A stretch of DNA of 64,000 nt from Verrucomicrobiota bacterium (GTDB lineage Bacteria; Verrucomicrobiota; Verrucomicrobiia; Opitutales; Opitutaceae). Location of the stretch: NCBI GenBank assembly GCA_016721945.1, contig JADKHC010000003.1:203678-267677 (forward strand). The letters run 5' to 3'. The translations under genes were made by a program, and so were the position numbers. The notes beneath the pieces were generated by a model. That model was not told where the DNA came from. It saw nothing but the letters and a program-made list of their open reading frames with translations, and searched no databases. Shown here in pieces: positions 45,100-52,928 of the stretch (the first letter of the stretch is position 1; every line of letters starts with the position of its first letter).

Positions 45100-45417
45100 A
45101 TGTCCCGCCGCTATCTCGAAGACGACGATGACGATCCGATGCTCAGCCTGGTCAACCTCATCGACGTGTTTCTCGTCGTCGTGGTGATCCTGTTCGTGCT
45201 CATCGTCCAAAACCCGCTCAACCACCTCAAGCAGGACGAGGTCATGGTCGTGAAAAACCCAGGCAAGCAAAACATGGAGATCCTCGTGAAGGAGGGCGAA
45301 AAGCTCACCCGCTACAAATCGAGCGGCAAAATCGGCTCCGGCGAAGGCACCAAGGCCGGCGTCACCTACCGCATGGCCGACGGAACCCTCGTCTACGTCC
45401 CAGAAAAAGCCGAATAG
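45100..45417 (+). CDS. DUF2149 protein (ExbD/MotB-like partner)
   Basis: 105 residues. The start 'SRRYLEDDDDDPMLSLVNLI' leads into one membrane helix, 'DVFLVVVVILFVLIVQNPL', with an Asp at its beginning as in ExbD/TolR, and a small periplasmic domain. This is the DUF2149 pattern. It begins 3 bp after the ExbB-like stop. In heme operons with HmuS this pair is the usual neighbour. Predicted role: stator partner of the ExbB-like channel. Confidence 0.82.
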   Translation: MSRRYLEDDDDDPMLSLVNLIDVFLVVVVILFVLIVQNPLNHLKQDEVMVVKNPGKQNMEILVKEGEKLTRYKSSGKIGSGEGTKAGVTYRMADGTLVYVPEKAE

Positions 45418-45459
45418 CAGACACCACCCTAACCACGCGACGCCCGGAGTCTTCATCGC

Positions 45460-46434
45460 ATGCGAATCAGATCGACCACCCGCGCCCTCCTCTCCGCCCT
45501 CGCTCTGCTCGCCGGAGCGACGGCTGGGTGCAGCACCCCGCAAGCTCCTGGTTCCGGCTCCGCGAAAACCGCCCTTGCATCGGAGGAAACGCCAGCCGCC
45601 GCTCAAGCCTGCGTTTTCTACAACGGAAAAACCGGTGAACGGCTCGACTGGCCCTCGGTGCACGCCATCATCGCCGCAGCGGACATCGTCCTTGTGGGCG
45701 AACAACACGACAACGTGCATGGCCACCGCCTAGAAGCCGCGTTGACCGACGCCTTCCTGCGGCAAGCCCCTCACGCCGCGATCGCGCTCGAAATGTTCGA
45801 ACGCCACGAGCAGGGGCTTGTCGATCTTTACCTCGATGGGCGCATCACCGCCGCAGCTTTGGTGTCCCTCACGGACTCTGCGAATTGGGGTGGCGGCGCG
45901 AACACGTGGATGGACTGGTACCAACCCATCGTCGATCTCGTAAAGGCCCGTAGATTTTCGGGCGCTGCACTCGTGGCGGCCAACGCGCCCCGCACCTATG
46001 CGAAGCTCGCCCGTATCGTCGATTTCAACACCCTCAGGCAACTACCCGCCACCGAGCAAACCCTCTTCGGGTTTCCCGACTCCACCGTTGACGATCGCGC
46101 CTACCGGGAACGCTTCCTTAACCACATCCAAGACGCCAGCCACGCCATGTCCGGCGAGCCCACCAGCTACTATCGCGCTCAGCAGGTCTGGGACGCGACG
46201 ATGGCCGAATCCGTCGTGCGAGCGTACCAGCGGCACCACAAAGTCATGCTCTTCGTCGGCGAATTCCACCTCGCCCATCAGGGCGGGATTCTCCAGCACA
46301 CCCGGCGCGCCGTTCCAGAGGCCCGCATAAGCACACTCAGTATTCTCCGCTCCGCAACCCCCGACGTTTTCGGCGCAACCGACACCGGCCGCGCCGATAT
46401 CATCGGCTACACCCAGGCGGCGGACGACCAATAG
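45460..46434 (+). CDS. ChaN-like heme-binding lipoprotein
   Basis: 324 residues. Signal peptide with a weak lipobox, 'LLAGATAGCSTP'. The mature part matches the ChaN/EreA-like iron-regulated lipoprotein family: 'DIVLVGEQHDNVHGHRLEAA' with the family E-x-H-D and H, 'HAAIALEMFERHEQ', 'ALVAANAPRTYAKLARI', 'VMLFVGEFHLAHQGGI'. ChaN of Campylobacter binds two cofacial hemes, and homologues are iron-regulated. It follows the DUF2149 gene by 42 bp in the heme locus, so it probably holds heme at the outer or inner membrane for the HmuS-like enzyme. Confidence 0.8.
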   Translation: MRIRSTTRALLSALALLAGATAGCSTPQAPGSGSAKTALASEETPAAAQACVFYNGKTGERLDWPSVHAIIAAADIVLVGEQHDNVHGHRLEAALTDAFLRQAPHAAIALEMFERHEQGLVDLYLDGRITAAALVSLTDSANWGGGANTWMDWYQPIVDLVKARRFSGAALVAANAPRTYAKLARIVDFNTLRQLPATEQTLFGFPDSTVDDRAYRERFLNHIQDASHAMSGEPTSYYRAQQVWDATMAESVVRAYQRHHKVMLFVGEFHLAHQGGILQHTRRAVPEARISTLSILRSATPDVFGATDTGRADIIGYTQAADDQ

Positions 46435-46459
46435 CCGAACCATCTATCAGCGCCAAGTC

Positions 46460-47197
46460 ATGCAGCGCCCGGACACCATCCTGTGCGAGATCGATTCGCC
46501 GAGCGCAGCCTGCGCCGCCGCCTTGGCCGAGGTCGCGGTCGCCTGCGCGCGCGACCGAGGGCGACAGCTGCGCGTTCGGCATGTCAGGATCGACCACTCC
46601 GGACTGCAACCGCCTACCCTCGTGCTGCATCTGTCGGAACGCGACCTTCCGGAAAAACGACGCCTCCACTGCCTAGCATGCCGCCTCGCCAGCATCTGCC
46701 CGGGCGCACGCATCCACATTCGCGAGCAAACCCATTCCCTCATGAATAACAAACTCGTCATCTACTACGCTACCGAAACCGGCAACTGCGAGACACTCGC
46801 CCGTCAGACCTGCGAACGCGCACACATCGGCGGCTGGTCCGCCGAAATACGCAACCTCGGCGATTTTCATCCGTCCGATCTGGTCATCAACGGGCCGGCG
46901 GTGTTCATCGTCAGCACGTGGGGCGACGGCGAACCGCCGTCCTACGCCATCGACTTTTTCAACGAACTTAACCAGCCCCATGCACCAAGCCTCGCTGGCC
47001 TACAACACGCCGTGCTCGGCCTCGGCGACAGCTCGTACGAACATTTCAACGTCTTTGCACGCCAGCTCGACGAACGCCTCGCGGAGCTCGGTTCGCAACG
47101 GTTCCTGGAACGGGTCGAGTGCGATCTCGACTACGAACAAATCCACGCGACCTGGACCGAAGCCATGCTCTCGACACTCGCCGGTTGCTCCGCCTGA
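46460..47197 (+). CDS. Novel ACxLAxxCP domain fused to a flavodoxin
   Basis: 245 residues. Residues 1-93 align with the two stand-alone proteins at 29187-29555 and 30014-30391: 'ILCEIDSPSAACAAALAEVA', 'CARDRGRQLR', 'PPTLVLHLSE', 'RLHCLACRLASICPGARIHI'. Residues 95-245 are a flavodoxin of the sulfite-reductase/P450-reductase type: FMN loop 'YYATETGNCETLARQ', 'IVSTWGDGEPPSYAIDFF', 'AVLGLGDSSYEHFNVFARQL'. The frame is continuous; the internal ATG at 46742 could start a flavodoxin alone, but conservation upstream supports a true fusion. FMN-based electron transfer to a Cys-rich partner domain is predicted, plausibly in reductive iron or heme metabolism. Confidence 0.75.
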   Translation: MQRPDTILCEIDSPSAACAAALAEVAVACARDRGRQLRVRHVRIDHSGLQPPTLVLHLSERDLPEKRRLHCLACRLASICPGARIHIREQTHSLMNNKLVIYYATETGNCETLARQTCERAHIGGWSAEIRNLGDFHPSDLVINGPAVFIVSTWGDGEPPSYAIDFFNELNQPHAPSLAGLQHAVLGLGDSSYEHFNVFARQLDERLAELGSQRFLERVECDLDYEQIHATWTEAMLSTLAGCSA

Positions 47198-47454
47198 GGA
47201 CCGAATGACACAAGGGACGTACGCCCTGTACCTCGTGCTAAAACTGGCCGGCGGCGGATAATTTTTGACCACGAACAGGTGGAAAACTTTGGACCTGCAA
47301 TGCGATACTCTCCGTGCTTGATCACACTATTTCAGTCTCGCGCTTGATCCGCCGCAAACGCCGGCGTGGCCAAATCCCGGCGGGCCAGATCCCCGATCTC
47401 GTCGCGGCGGAGAGGCAGCGAGACTGTTATGGCATTTCACCCCGGAGCCGAACC

Positions 47455-47946
47455 ATGTCTTCAAACCAAACTCCTCCTGAGACATCCGACTCGTGGTGCC
47501 GCAAATCCGGCCGTCGAAACACGCCCTCCCGCAAGGAGCTCACGATGATCGTTTCGACCATGCCCGACTACTTCGATGCCGAACAACTACTCGAACAATG
47601 TCGCAAGCAAGGCATGCAAGTTTCCCGTGCAACCGTCTACCGCACTCTCCCGTTGCTCTGCCAGGCCGGCGTGTTGCGTGTGACCGCATTCGACAACGGC
47701 CGCCACCTCTATGCCCACCGCTCGTCCGACGACACACCGCAAGCGGAGATCTACATTGTCGATTGCGGCAAAGTGCTGGTTGCCCCCGCACCATTTCTTG
47801 CCCGATACGCAAAGAGTGTCACCGCAAAAGCTGGCTTGGAACTGGTGAGCCAGCGCCTCCAGACCTTCGCCCGCTGCCCCAAGCACAACACCGACGCCTG
47901 CTCATCATGCAGACCAACACTTGCCACCAGCGAGACCTCAGCGTAA
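47455..47946 (+). CDS. Fur-family regulator with altered metal site
   Basis: 163 residues from ATG 47455; the open frame reaches up to a TTG at 47314 but without domain features. The winged helix is typical: 'YFDAEQLLEQCRKQGMQVSR', 'ATVYRTLPLLCQAGVLRVTA'. In the dimerisation half the usual H-x-H before Cys is replaced ('DTPQAEIYIVDCGKVL'), leaving a single Cys, while the C-terminus carries 'FARCPKHNTDACSSC'. Metal sensing may therefore differ from classical Fur. It lies at the end of the heme/iron gene run, 257 bp after the fusion gene, and is the natural candidate regulator of the Fur-like box near 29.93 kb. Confidence 0.8.
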   Translation: MSSNQTPPETSDSWCRKSGRRNTPSRKELTMIVSTMPDYFDAEQLLEQCRKQGMQVSRATVYRTLPLLCQAGVLRVTAFDNGRHLYAHRSSDDTPQAEIYIVDCGKVLVAPAPFLARYAKSVTAKAGLELVSQRLQTFARCPKHNTDACSSCRPTLATSETSA

Positions 47947-48144
47947 GCGCTTCCAGTACCAACCACCCACCGCACTGCCAGCAAAAGTTCGTGCGCGTCT
48001 GGATCAAGGGGGTCCGTGGGTGCCGTCCTGCATGCCCAGTTGCGCCACTACGATTTATCAATGAGTACCACTGAAACACTTTCTATCTCCATCTCTCCCT
48101 GCTCTGCTCAACTCTCCACCCGAGGATCGCTCCGACAGTCACCT

Positions 48145-48501
48145 TTAACCGCACCAACACTCAATCTGTTCGTCTGCAGGAAAATCATACAAAGGAAGTG
48201 GTTTGGTTTTCACCTCGGTCTTTTCGTTGACCTCGGCGAGTCCGAGCTTCATCTGCCATAGTTCGAACAGATGGAGTAGCTCTGCGGCGGAAATAGTGAA
48301 ACTATTCCCTGCACCTCCTATCAACCGATGCTGGCAAAGGCCGTAGGTGAACACAGCGAGTTGGTAGCCGGGCAGGGCCGGATCTTCATCCCGGTCGTAA
48401 ACCCAGCCTTCCCGCAGTTTTGATGGGATATTATGGTTTGTTGCGGAGGGATGATTGCGTATCCATGCAATGCTTTCGTCCAGACGTGGGTCGTTGGCCA
48501 T
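48145..48501 (-). CDS. Hypothetical protein
   Basis: 118 residues from ATG 48501 (an upstream ATG at 48537 adds 12 hydrophobic residues). Reads as a soluble protein: 'ESIAWIRNHPSATNHNIPSK', 'GWVYDRDEDPALPGYQLAVF', 'AAELLHLFELWQMKLGLAEV', ending in a Cys pair 'ECWCG'. No family recognised. Ends 199 bp from the Fur gene and faces it; it lies 66 bp after the LuxR gene on the same strand, so it may be co-transcribed and belong to the accessory island rather than the iron locus. Confidence 0.5.
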   Translation of the reverse strand: MANDPRLDESIAWIRNHPSATNHNIPSKLREGWVYDRDEDPALPGYQLAVFTYGLCQHRLIGGAGNSFTISAAELLHLFELWQMKLGLAEVNEKTEVKTKPLPLYDFPADEQIECWCG

Positions 48502-48567
48502 GCCCGCGACTATGCCAGAAAACAAAACGACTCCCATCCGACCAAAGGTGGAAAGCGCACTCTGTGT

Positions 48568-49230
48568 TTACAAAGCGGAGCTCGAACGCAGCAATGTCAC
48601 TAATTTGGTGCGCGAGTTGATATCCAATTTTGAATACACAGTCATCAACTGTGACTTTACCGTCGCAACGCTTTTCCCAAGGACAGTCGCGATGTCGCTG
48701 TTTCGTAGCCCGTCGGCCACCAATTTTGCCACACGGCGTTCCGCGATCGTGAGCATGGCGAGATGATCGCCACGACCGGCACCCAGACTGATTTTCAACC
48801 CATCCTGCAGCAACACGCAGAAAACGGCGATACGCCGATCGCGAGCACTTCTTTCCAACGCAACCACTGCGCTAAAATTCGGCTTTGTGGGGTGTCGGAC
48901 TAAAATCCGACCGCCGAATTTTGGACGAGATTTGCGCTGGTCGGTTTCAATGTCGCCGTGCCGCAGTTTGTGGCAGGCCTTGATGATTTCCGCAGGAATA
49001 TCCGGATTGGGCCTGGCCTTGAGGGCCTGCTCAGTGGCATTTCTGGCATTCCAACGAACCAATAAATCCACTGCCTCGCGATTGGAGAAAAGGTGAACAC
49101 ACTGGGCATCGAGCACCACGGCTCCTGTCGGGAACGTGTGACACAGCATCTCGACAGCCAAACTTCGCTGTTTGGCATCGCAGTTTTGAGAGAGCCTCTG
49201 GTTTTTTGGGGTAAATCTGTGCTTAGTCAT
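48568..49230 (-). CDS. LuxR-type HTH transcription regulator
   Basis: 220 residues from ATG 49230 (another ATG at 49257). The C-terminal GerE/LuxR helix-turn-helix is clear: 'LTIAERRVAKLVADGLRNSD', 'IATVLGKSVATVKSQLMTVY', 'SKLDINSRTKLV'. The N-terminal 130 residues look like a PAS-type sensor ('TFPTGAVVLDAQCVHLFSNR'). Divergent from the XRE gene; two palindromes lie between them. Its AT content and position mark the beginning of the accessory island. Confidence 0.82.
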   Translation of the reverse strand: MTKHRFTPKNQRLSQNCDAKQRSLAVEMLCHTFPTGAVVLDAQCVHLFSNREAVDLLVRWNARNATEQALKARPNPDIPAEIIKACHKLRHGDIETDQRKSRPKFGGRILVRHPTKPNFSAVVALERSARDRRIAVFCVLLQDGLKISLGAGRGDHLAMLTIAERRVAKLVADGLRNSDIATVLGKSVATVKSQLMTVYSKLDINSRTKLVTLLRSSSAL

Positions 49231-49259
49231 CGAGCGCGGTGACCTGCTTTCATGCAAGT

Positions 49260-49320
49260 GGTGTCAGTCTGACACCCATGCAGCCTTAAATTTCGCTAGG
49301 CTCTGATGTCAATCGACATC
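49260..49320. promoter_or_regulatory. Two palindromic operator candidates between divergent regulators
   Basis: GGTGTCAGTCTGACACC (49260-49276, perfect with one central base) and GATGTC-AATC-GACATC (49305-49320, perfect). Both contain TGTC facing GACA with 4-5 bp between. The second ends 1 bp before the TTG start of the XRE gene and the first lies 30 bp from the LuxR start, an arrangement typical of mutual or auto-repression. Confidence 0.55.
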
Positions 49321-49321
49321 C

Positions 49322-49573
49322 TTGAAACCAAGCAGTTCACAACGCGGTCATAATATCCTCGGCAAACGAATACGCCTAGCGCGAATTCGAGCGAAATCGG
49401 ATATTTCGCAGTCCGATCTGGCTGCGCGACTCACGGTCATGGGTATTCGAATGGATCGAGCCTCAATTACCCGCGTCGAAAACGGGAAACGCTATCTGCG
49501 TGATTTTGAAATCCGCGCCATCGCCAAGGTCCTGAAGGTGTCAGCAGCGTGGCTCTTCAGGGAGACTGATTGA
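49322..49573 (+). CDS. XRE-family HTH regulator
   Basis: 83 residues from TTG 49322; an in-frame stop at 49304 rules out an earlier start. The HTH_XRE domain fills it: 'ILGKRIRLARIRAKSDISQS', 'DLAARLTVMGIRMDRASITR', 'VENGKRYLRDFEIRAIAKVL'. A compact DNA-binding protein as found in phage-like and integrative elements. Transcribed divergently from the LuxR gene across two palindromes, one of which nearly touches its start, suggesting self-repression. Confidence 0.8.
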   Translation: MKPSSSQRGHNILGKRIRLARIRAKSDISQSDLAARLTVMGIRMDRASITRVENGKRYLRDFEIRAIAKVLKVSAAWLFRETD

Positions 49574-49663
49574 TCCTTACGCCTGCTGCGCCCAGCGTGG
49601 CAGCAGGCCGTTTCACACCTTCGGCGGATTCATTTTAGTGGTCTTTTTGTTACTGTGCATGCC

Positions 49664-50014
49664 ATGAGTGCACTGACCGATTCCAACGATCAACCCGATG
49701 TCGGAGCGCCTGCCGAGGTAAGGCTTGCCCGCTTAATCCAGGCGAAAGGCTGCATCATTTACCATGAAGATATCCCTGACCGGGAATATCCGCAGGTGCG
49801 CTGCTCCATCTACGGTGCGCCCAAAACGAACGAATTGTTTGTCAGATTGACGAACGGTTTGATCACTGTTGTGGAGACCGCCGAGTCGGGTGTCTTGTTT
49901 CCTCCCATGGCAGATCGAATTTTCGGCATGGACGTGCTGGACCACCAGATTGCCTTCGGGCTAGCGGAGCGGATGTGGGAGACGCACAAGACCGTGCTGC
50001 TCAGGAAAACTTAA
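49664..50014 (+). CDS. Hypothetical protein
   Basis: 116 residues from ATG 49664 (GTG 49655 in frame). Soluble; 'EVRLARLIQAKGCIIYHEDI', 'QVRCSIYGAPKTNELFVRLT', and 'LFPPMADRIFGMDVLDHQIA' give an alpha/beta impression. No family recognised. Located 90 bp after the XRE gene and 16 bp before a small membrane protein, so it may be the head of an operon reaching the metallophosphoesterase. Confidence 0.5.
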   Translation: MSALTDSNDQPDVGAPAEVRLARLIQAKGCIIYHEDIPDREYPQVRCSIYGAPKTNELFVRLTNGLITVVETAESGVLFPPMADRIFGMDVLDHQIAFGLAERMWETHKTVLLRKT

Positions 50015-50030
50015 TATTCCGCCGATCGAA

Positions 50031-50276
50031 ATGAATCATCTGACGCTTGCCGCCTTCATTTCTGGGCTTGGTCTTGGGGCTGGCCTATTGATTATTAACA
50101 CGATATGGGTGTTTGCGATAGCGTTTCTGTTCCAGTGGCTATGGAACACATCGCTTCCACCTCTTTTCCACGCGCCGCTGATTTCCTACCTGCAAGCCGT
50201 AAGGCTGCTGGGGCTTGCATTTGTGGCAGGCGCCGTGGGCCGAGGTGTGAAATTCAAATTCCAGACACGGCTGTGA
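50031..50276 (+). CDS. Small membrane protein
   Basis: 81 residues with three hydrophobic stretches: 'FISGLGLGAGLLIINTIWVF', 'AIAFLFQWLW', and 'LQAVRLLGLAFVAGAVGRG'. No family recognised. Tightly packed with the hypothetical gene before and the NLI-type phosphatase gene 13 bp after it. Confidence 0.5.
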   Translation: MNHLTLAAFISGLGLGAGLLIINTIWVFAIAFLFQWLWNTSLPPLFHAPLISYLQAVRLLGLAFVAGAVGRGVKFKFQTRL

Positions 50277-50289
50277 GCGGTATTCTACG

Positions 50290-51003
50290 ATGAATGCTCC
50301 CGGCCGTCCCAAACACAGGCGCACCCGACACGGCAAAGCTGCTGGTGTCGAGCCAACGATATTTGTCGATTTGGACGGAACCTTGGTTTGGACATGGACC
50401 CCGCTCATCACGAGCTCGTTTATGTCGCAGGTCTTCGGCCTGCCCATCAGCACGCCACCAAAACCAAAAGAAGGATACAGAAGGATGACAAAGGTTCCTT
50501 TCGAGGACGGCAAATACACCCTGACCTGCTGCCGTCCAAATATCAGGCGATTCCTTCGTTCGCTCCGCACTCTGGCAGAGGTTTGTTTGCTGACGCATGC
50601 TTCACGTGACTATGCCCTCCACATGAACGTTGCCTTCAAGTTGGGTTTCGTCGACAGCCAGATTTTCACGGTTAAGGATGATTACCATGTCCTCATAGCC
50701 CGCGAAAGCTCTCAGCGCCAACTAACCGTGTTGGTCGACGATGAAGGTCCAGGTTGGAGCCAGCGGTGGCAGGGCCGAACCAACTACGTGAGTTATGATC
50801 ATCGTGCCGACGCACGCCATCGATCGAAGTGCCATTGCATCGGCATCAAGCCAGGGTCGCGGCGGGATATTCCTTATCCTCGGTTTAACGGCTGGAGGGA
50901 CGACTTGTTTCTTCGAGCTTCGCTTCGCCGTTTCATCGTTCAACGAGTGGACAAAGTGTTGAAACGCCAGCTCCAAAAACAGGCCCAATCTTTTAAAACA
51001 TAA
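50290..51003 (+). CDS. HAD-fold phosphatase of the NLI-interacting/FCP1 type
   Basis: 237 residues. Motif I of the HAD superfamily is 'TIFVDLDGTLVWTW' (D-L-D-G-T-L); motif II is likely 'EVCLLTHASRDYALHM'; an acidic motif IV 'LTVLVDDEGPGW' ends the core. The spacing, with a short cap between, is that of NLI-interacting/FCP1-like phosphatases rather than sugar-phosphate phosphatases. It starts 13 bp after the membrane protein and ends 9 bp before the next gene. Substrate unknown; pairing with a metallophosphoesterase two genes on suggests phosphate removal on protein or nucleic-acid ends. Confidence 0.7.
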   Translation: MNAPGRPKHRRTRHGKAAGVEPTIFVDLDGTLVWTWTPLITSSFMSQVFGLPISTPPKPKEGYRRMTKVPFEDGKYTLTCCRPNIRRFLRSLRTLAEVCLLTHASRDYALHMNVAFKLGFVDSQIFTVKDDYHVLIARESSQRQLTVLVDDEGPGWSQRWQGRTNYVSYDHRADARHRSKCHCIGIKPGSRRDIPYPRFNGWRDDLFLRASLRRFIVQRVDKVLKRQLQKQAQSFKT

Positions 51004-51012
51004 CCAACCGTT

Positions 51013-51459
51013 ATGCACCATAAACATTTACTCGCCCACACAGGTAAAGTCAGCCTCTACACCGACAGCATCGACAATCCCGGTTTCGTCTGCATCGAAG
51101 TGGCCGGCAATGAAACCCAAAGGTCGCGGGGTTCTGTCACCATTCAAATTCCAGCAGCTGTTTGGGAGGAAATCCGCCACAAGTCAGCCGTGTTATATGA
51201 TCTAGCTGACATTCCCGACGAGGAATTGCGAAAGCGGGCGCAACACTGTGCTCTATCCTGGAAAGGGCTTGAGCGGCTACTGAAGCCTTATGCGGCACCG
51301 TTTAAAGCGCTTTGCGGAATGAAACGCGCCTATCATCTCCCGACAGAGTATGCGACATTTCTTCGTGAACTAAAGGCGCAACGCAACGCCCAGAGAAAGC
51401 TGCGCGAGTCACTCGACCAATTGAAATCGAAAACCGTCAAAACTGGTGCGCTCAAATGA
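51013..51459 (+). CDS. Hypothetical protein of the accessory island
   Basis: 148 residues: 'HLLAHTGKVSLYTDSIDNPG', 'GSVTIQIPAAVWEEIRHKSA', then a mostly helical charged C-terminus 'FLRELKAQRNAQRKLRESLD' probably forming a coiled coil. No family recognised. Its stop overlaps the start of the metallophosphoesterase gene by ATGA, so the two are translationally coupled. Confidence 0.55.
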   Translation: MHHKHLLAHTGKVSLYTDSIDNPGFVCIEVAGNETQRSRGSVTIQIPAAVWEEIRHKSAVLYDLADIPDEELRKRAQHCALSWKGLERLLKPYAAPFKALCGMKRAYHLPTEYATFLRELKAQRNAQRKLRESLDQLKSKTVKTGALK

Positions 51460-52082
51460 ACAAGCTAGTTGCCGTCGGAGATATACACCATGGGCCAAAT
51501 TTAGAGCAAATCGACGCGGCCATCGAACGCGAAATGCCGGACCTTACGATCTTCCTCGGCGACTATTTCGACCAGTTCCACGATCATTTTGACCATGCTC
51601 GTCGAACAGCACAGTGGCTGAAGCAAAGTTTGAACAAACCAAATCGCATTCACCTTTGGGGCAACCACGACGTTCCGTATGGATATTCTGAATACGCTCA
51701 CTGTCCGGGGTACGATCCAGCAAAAGAACGAGCCATTCGTTCGGTGCTGGATGATCACGACTGGGCCAAACTCAAACTCTGGCACATTGAAAACCATTGG
51801 CTCTTCACACATGCTGGGCTTTCACGGCCATACGCTCCAGCGAACATTGGGTGCCTCGCTTCCTATCTTGGCACCCAAGCTCGCTTTTTATGCGAGCCCA
51901 CACCCATGAATCGATTTTTCGGCCATGCGCACGTGCATTGTCGAAAGCGAGCTCGTTGGGATAAGCATACGCCAGAGCCGGGATTGATCCAACGGGCATC
52001 CCGCCCGAGGAACTATATTCCAAGCCTTCGATCGTCAGCTCACGCCTTCGCCACGGTACAATGGCGTTCTCTAAACAAGTGA
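51456..52082 (+). CDS. Calcineurin-like metallophosphoesterase, 3' end replaced
   Basis: 208 codons. The metallophosphoesterase motifs run in order: 'VAVGDIHHG' (D-x-H), 'LTIFLGDYFDQF' (G-D-x-x-D), 'RIHLWGNHDVPYG' (G-N-H-D), 'LFTHAGLS', and 'RFFGHAHVH' (G-H-x-H) at about 51915-51935. After that the sequence is only the antiphase of a broken transposase gene, so the natural C-terminus is lost. All metal-binding residues remain, so it may still be active. Related enzymes act as protein or nucleotide phosphatases. Coupled to the upstream hypothetical gene. Confidence 0.7.
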   Translation: MNKLVAVGDIHHGPNLEQIDAAIEREMPDLTIFLGDYFDQFHDHFDHARRTAQWLKQSLNKPNRIHLWGNHDVPYGYSEYAHCPGYDPAKERAIRSVLDDHDWAKLKLWHIENHWLFTHAGLSRPYAPANIGCLASYLGTQARFLCEPTPMNRFFGHAHVHCRKRARWDKHTPEPGLIQRASRPRNYIPSLRSSAHAFATVQWRSLNK

Positions 52083-52928
52083 GCACGTCCTCCGAATTAT
52101 ATTCTGACTTGAGCACCAAGTGATGGCCGACGATTGCGCCCGTGCCACAGTCACGAACCACTAATAGCCAAATCCGCTTGGTCGTTTTCACCATAATCCG
52201 CCCGTCGGGAAGGCGAAAGACGATCACCCAGTGGTAATCGATTTTATGACCATCGAACTCCCATCGCTGATATGCGGCGAAAGCGTATTTTGGATCGAAT
52301 TGCCAGCTTCCCAGCTTCCGCACTGAGTTCTCATCGGCGTACAGCTCAATGGTGCGATCAATTCGTTCTTCTTTCCATTTTTTGATTGCTCGGCGAAGCC
52401 CCGATTCGCCGCGAGTATTGAGATTTAACGGATATTGTCTTTCCGAAAAACCGAACTGTTTGCATAGATCTAAAAATGAGACCAGCAGCGTATCATCCGA
52501 AACCGCGATCTCGTATGTTTTGCCCTCCTCCAGTTGAAACAGTTCTTTTTTCAGCTCCTCTTGTATTTCAGCGTGCTCGTCCAAAAATTTAGCGAACATC
52601 CCCGCATAACCAAATCTCTTTTTTGCGCGTGGCGGAGGAGCCTTTCGTTCGTATTTTTAAGCCTTTTGTAATAAAGACAGACTTCGTAACCCACGAAAAG
52701 TCCATCCGGACGTTTCGTGATCGCCTTGTTGAAAAGGGCGTGGACCTCCTGCCGGCATAGGCCTGTGACCGCTTTGATTTCCTTATGGAGTGCAAAGGCA
52801 ACGTACATACGCAGCGCACGTTCGCGCCGTTCGGAAATGGACTTAGCGTATGCGTCCAGCTGGGACGTATCGATTGTCGCCCACTTTGACTGATCGAGAA
52901 TGTTTTTCGGGGTATTATTCCGGTTCAT
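51931..52928 (-). pseudogene. TnsB/Mu-type DDE transposase, truncated and frameshifted
   Basis: Two frames. The first (ATG 52928) runs to about 52620: 'KSISERRERALRMYVAFALH', 'RQEVHALFNKAI' (HTH-like). It shifts by -1 at a run of six A (minus strand; T6 at 52619-52624) into the second frame: 'KKWKEERIDRTIELYADENS', first catalytic Asp in 'RWEFDGHKIDYHWVIVF', 'LVVRDCGTGAIVGHHLVL', second Asp in 'PNELAFDNARAH'. The third residue (Glu) and the C-terminal domain are missing, lost at the junction near 51930 with the phosphoesterase gene. The A-run could support programmed slippage, but the truncation makes it inactive. Coupled by ATGA to the TnsA-like gene. Confidence 0.65.
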
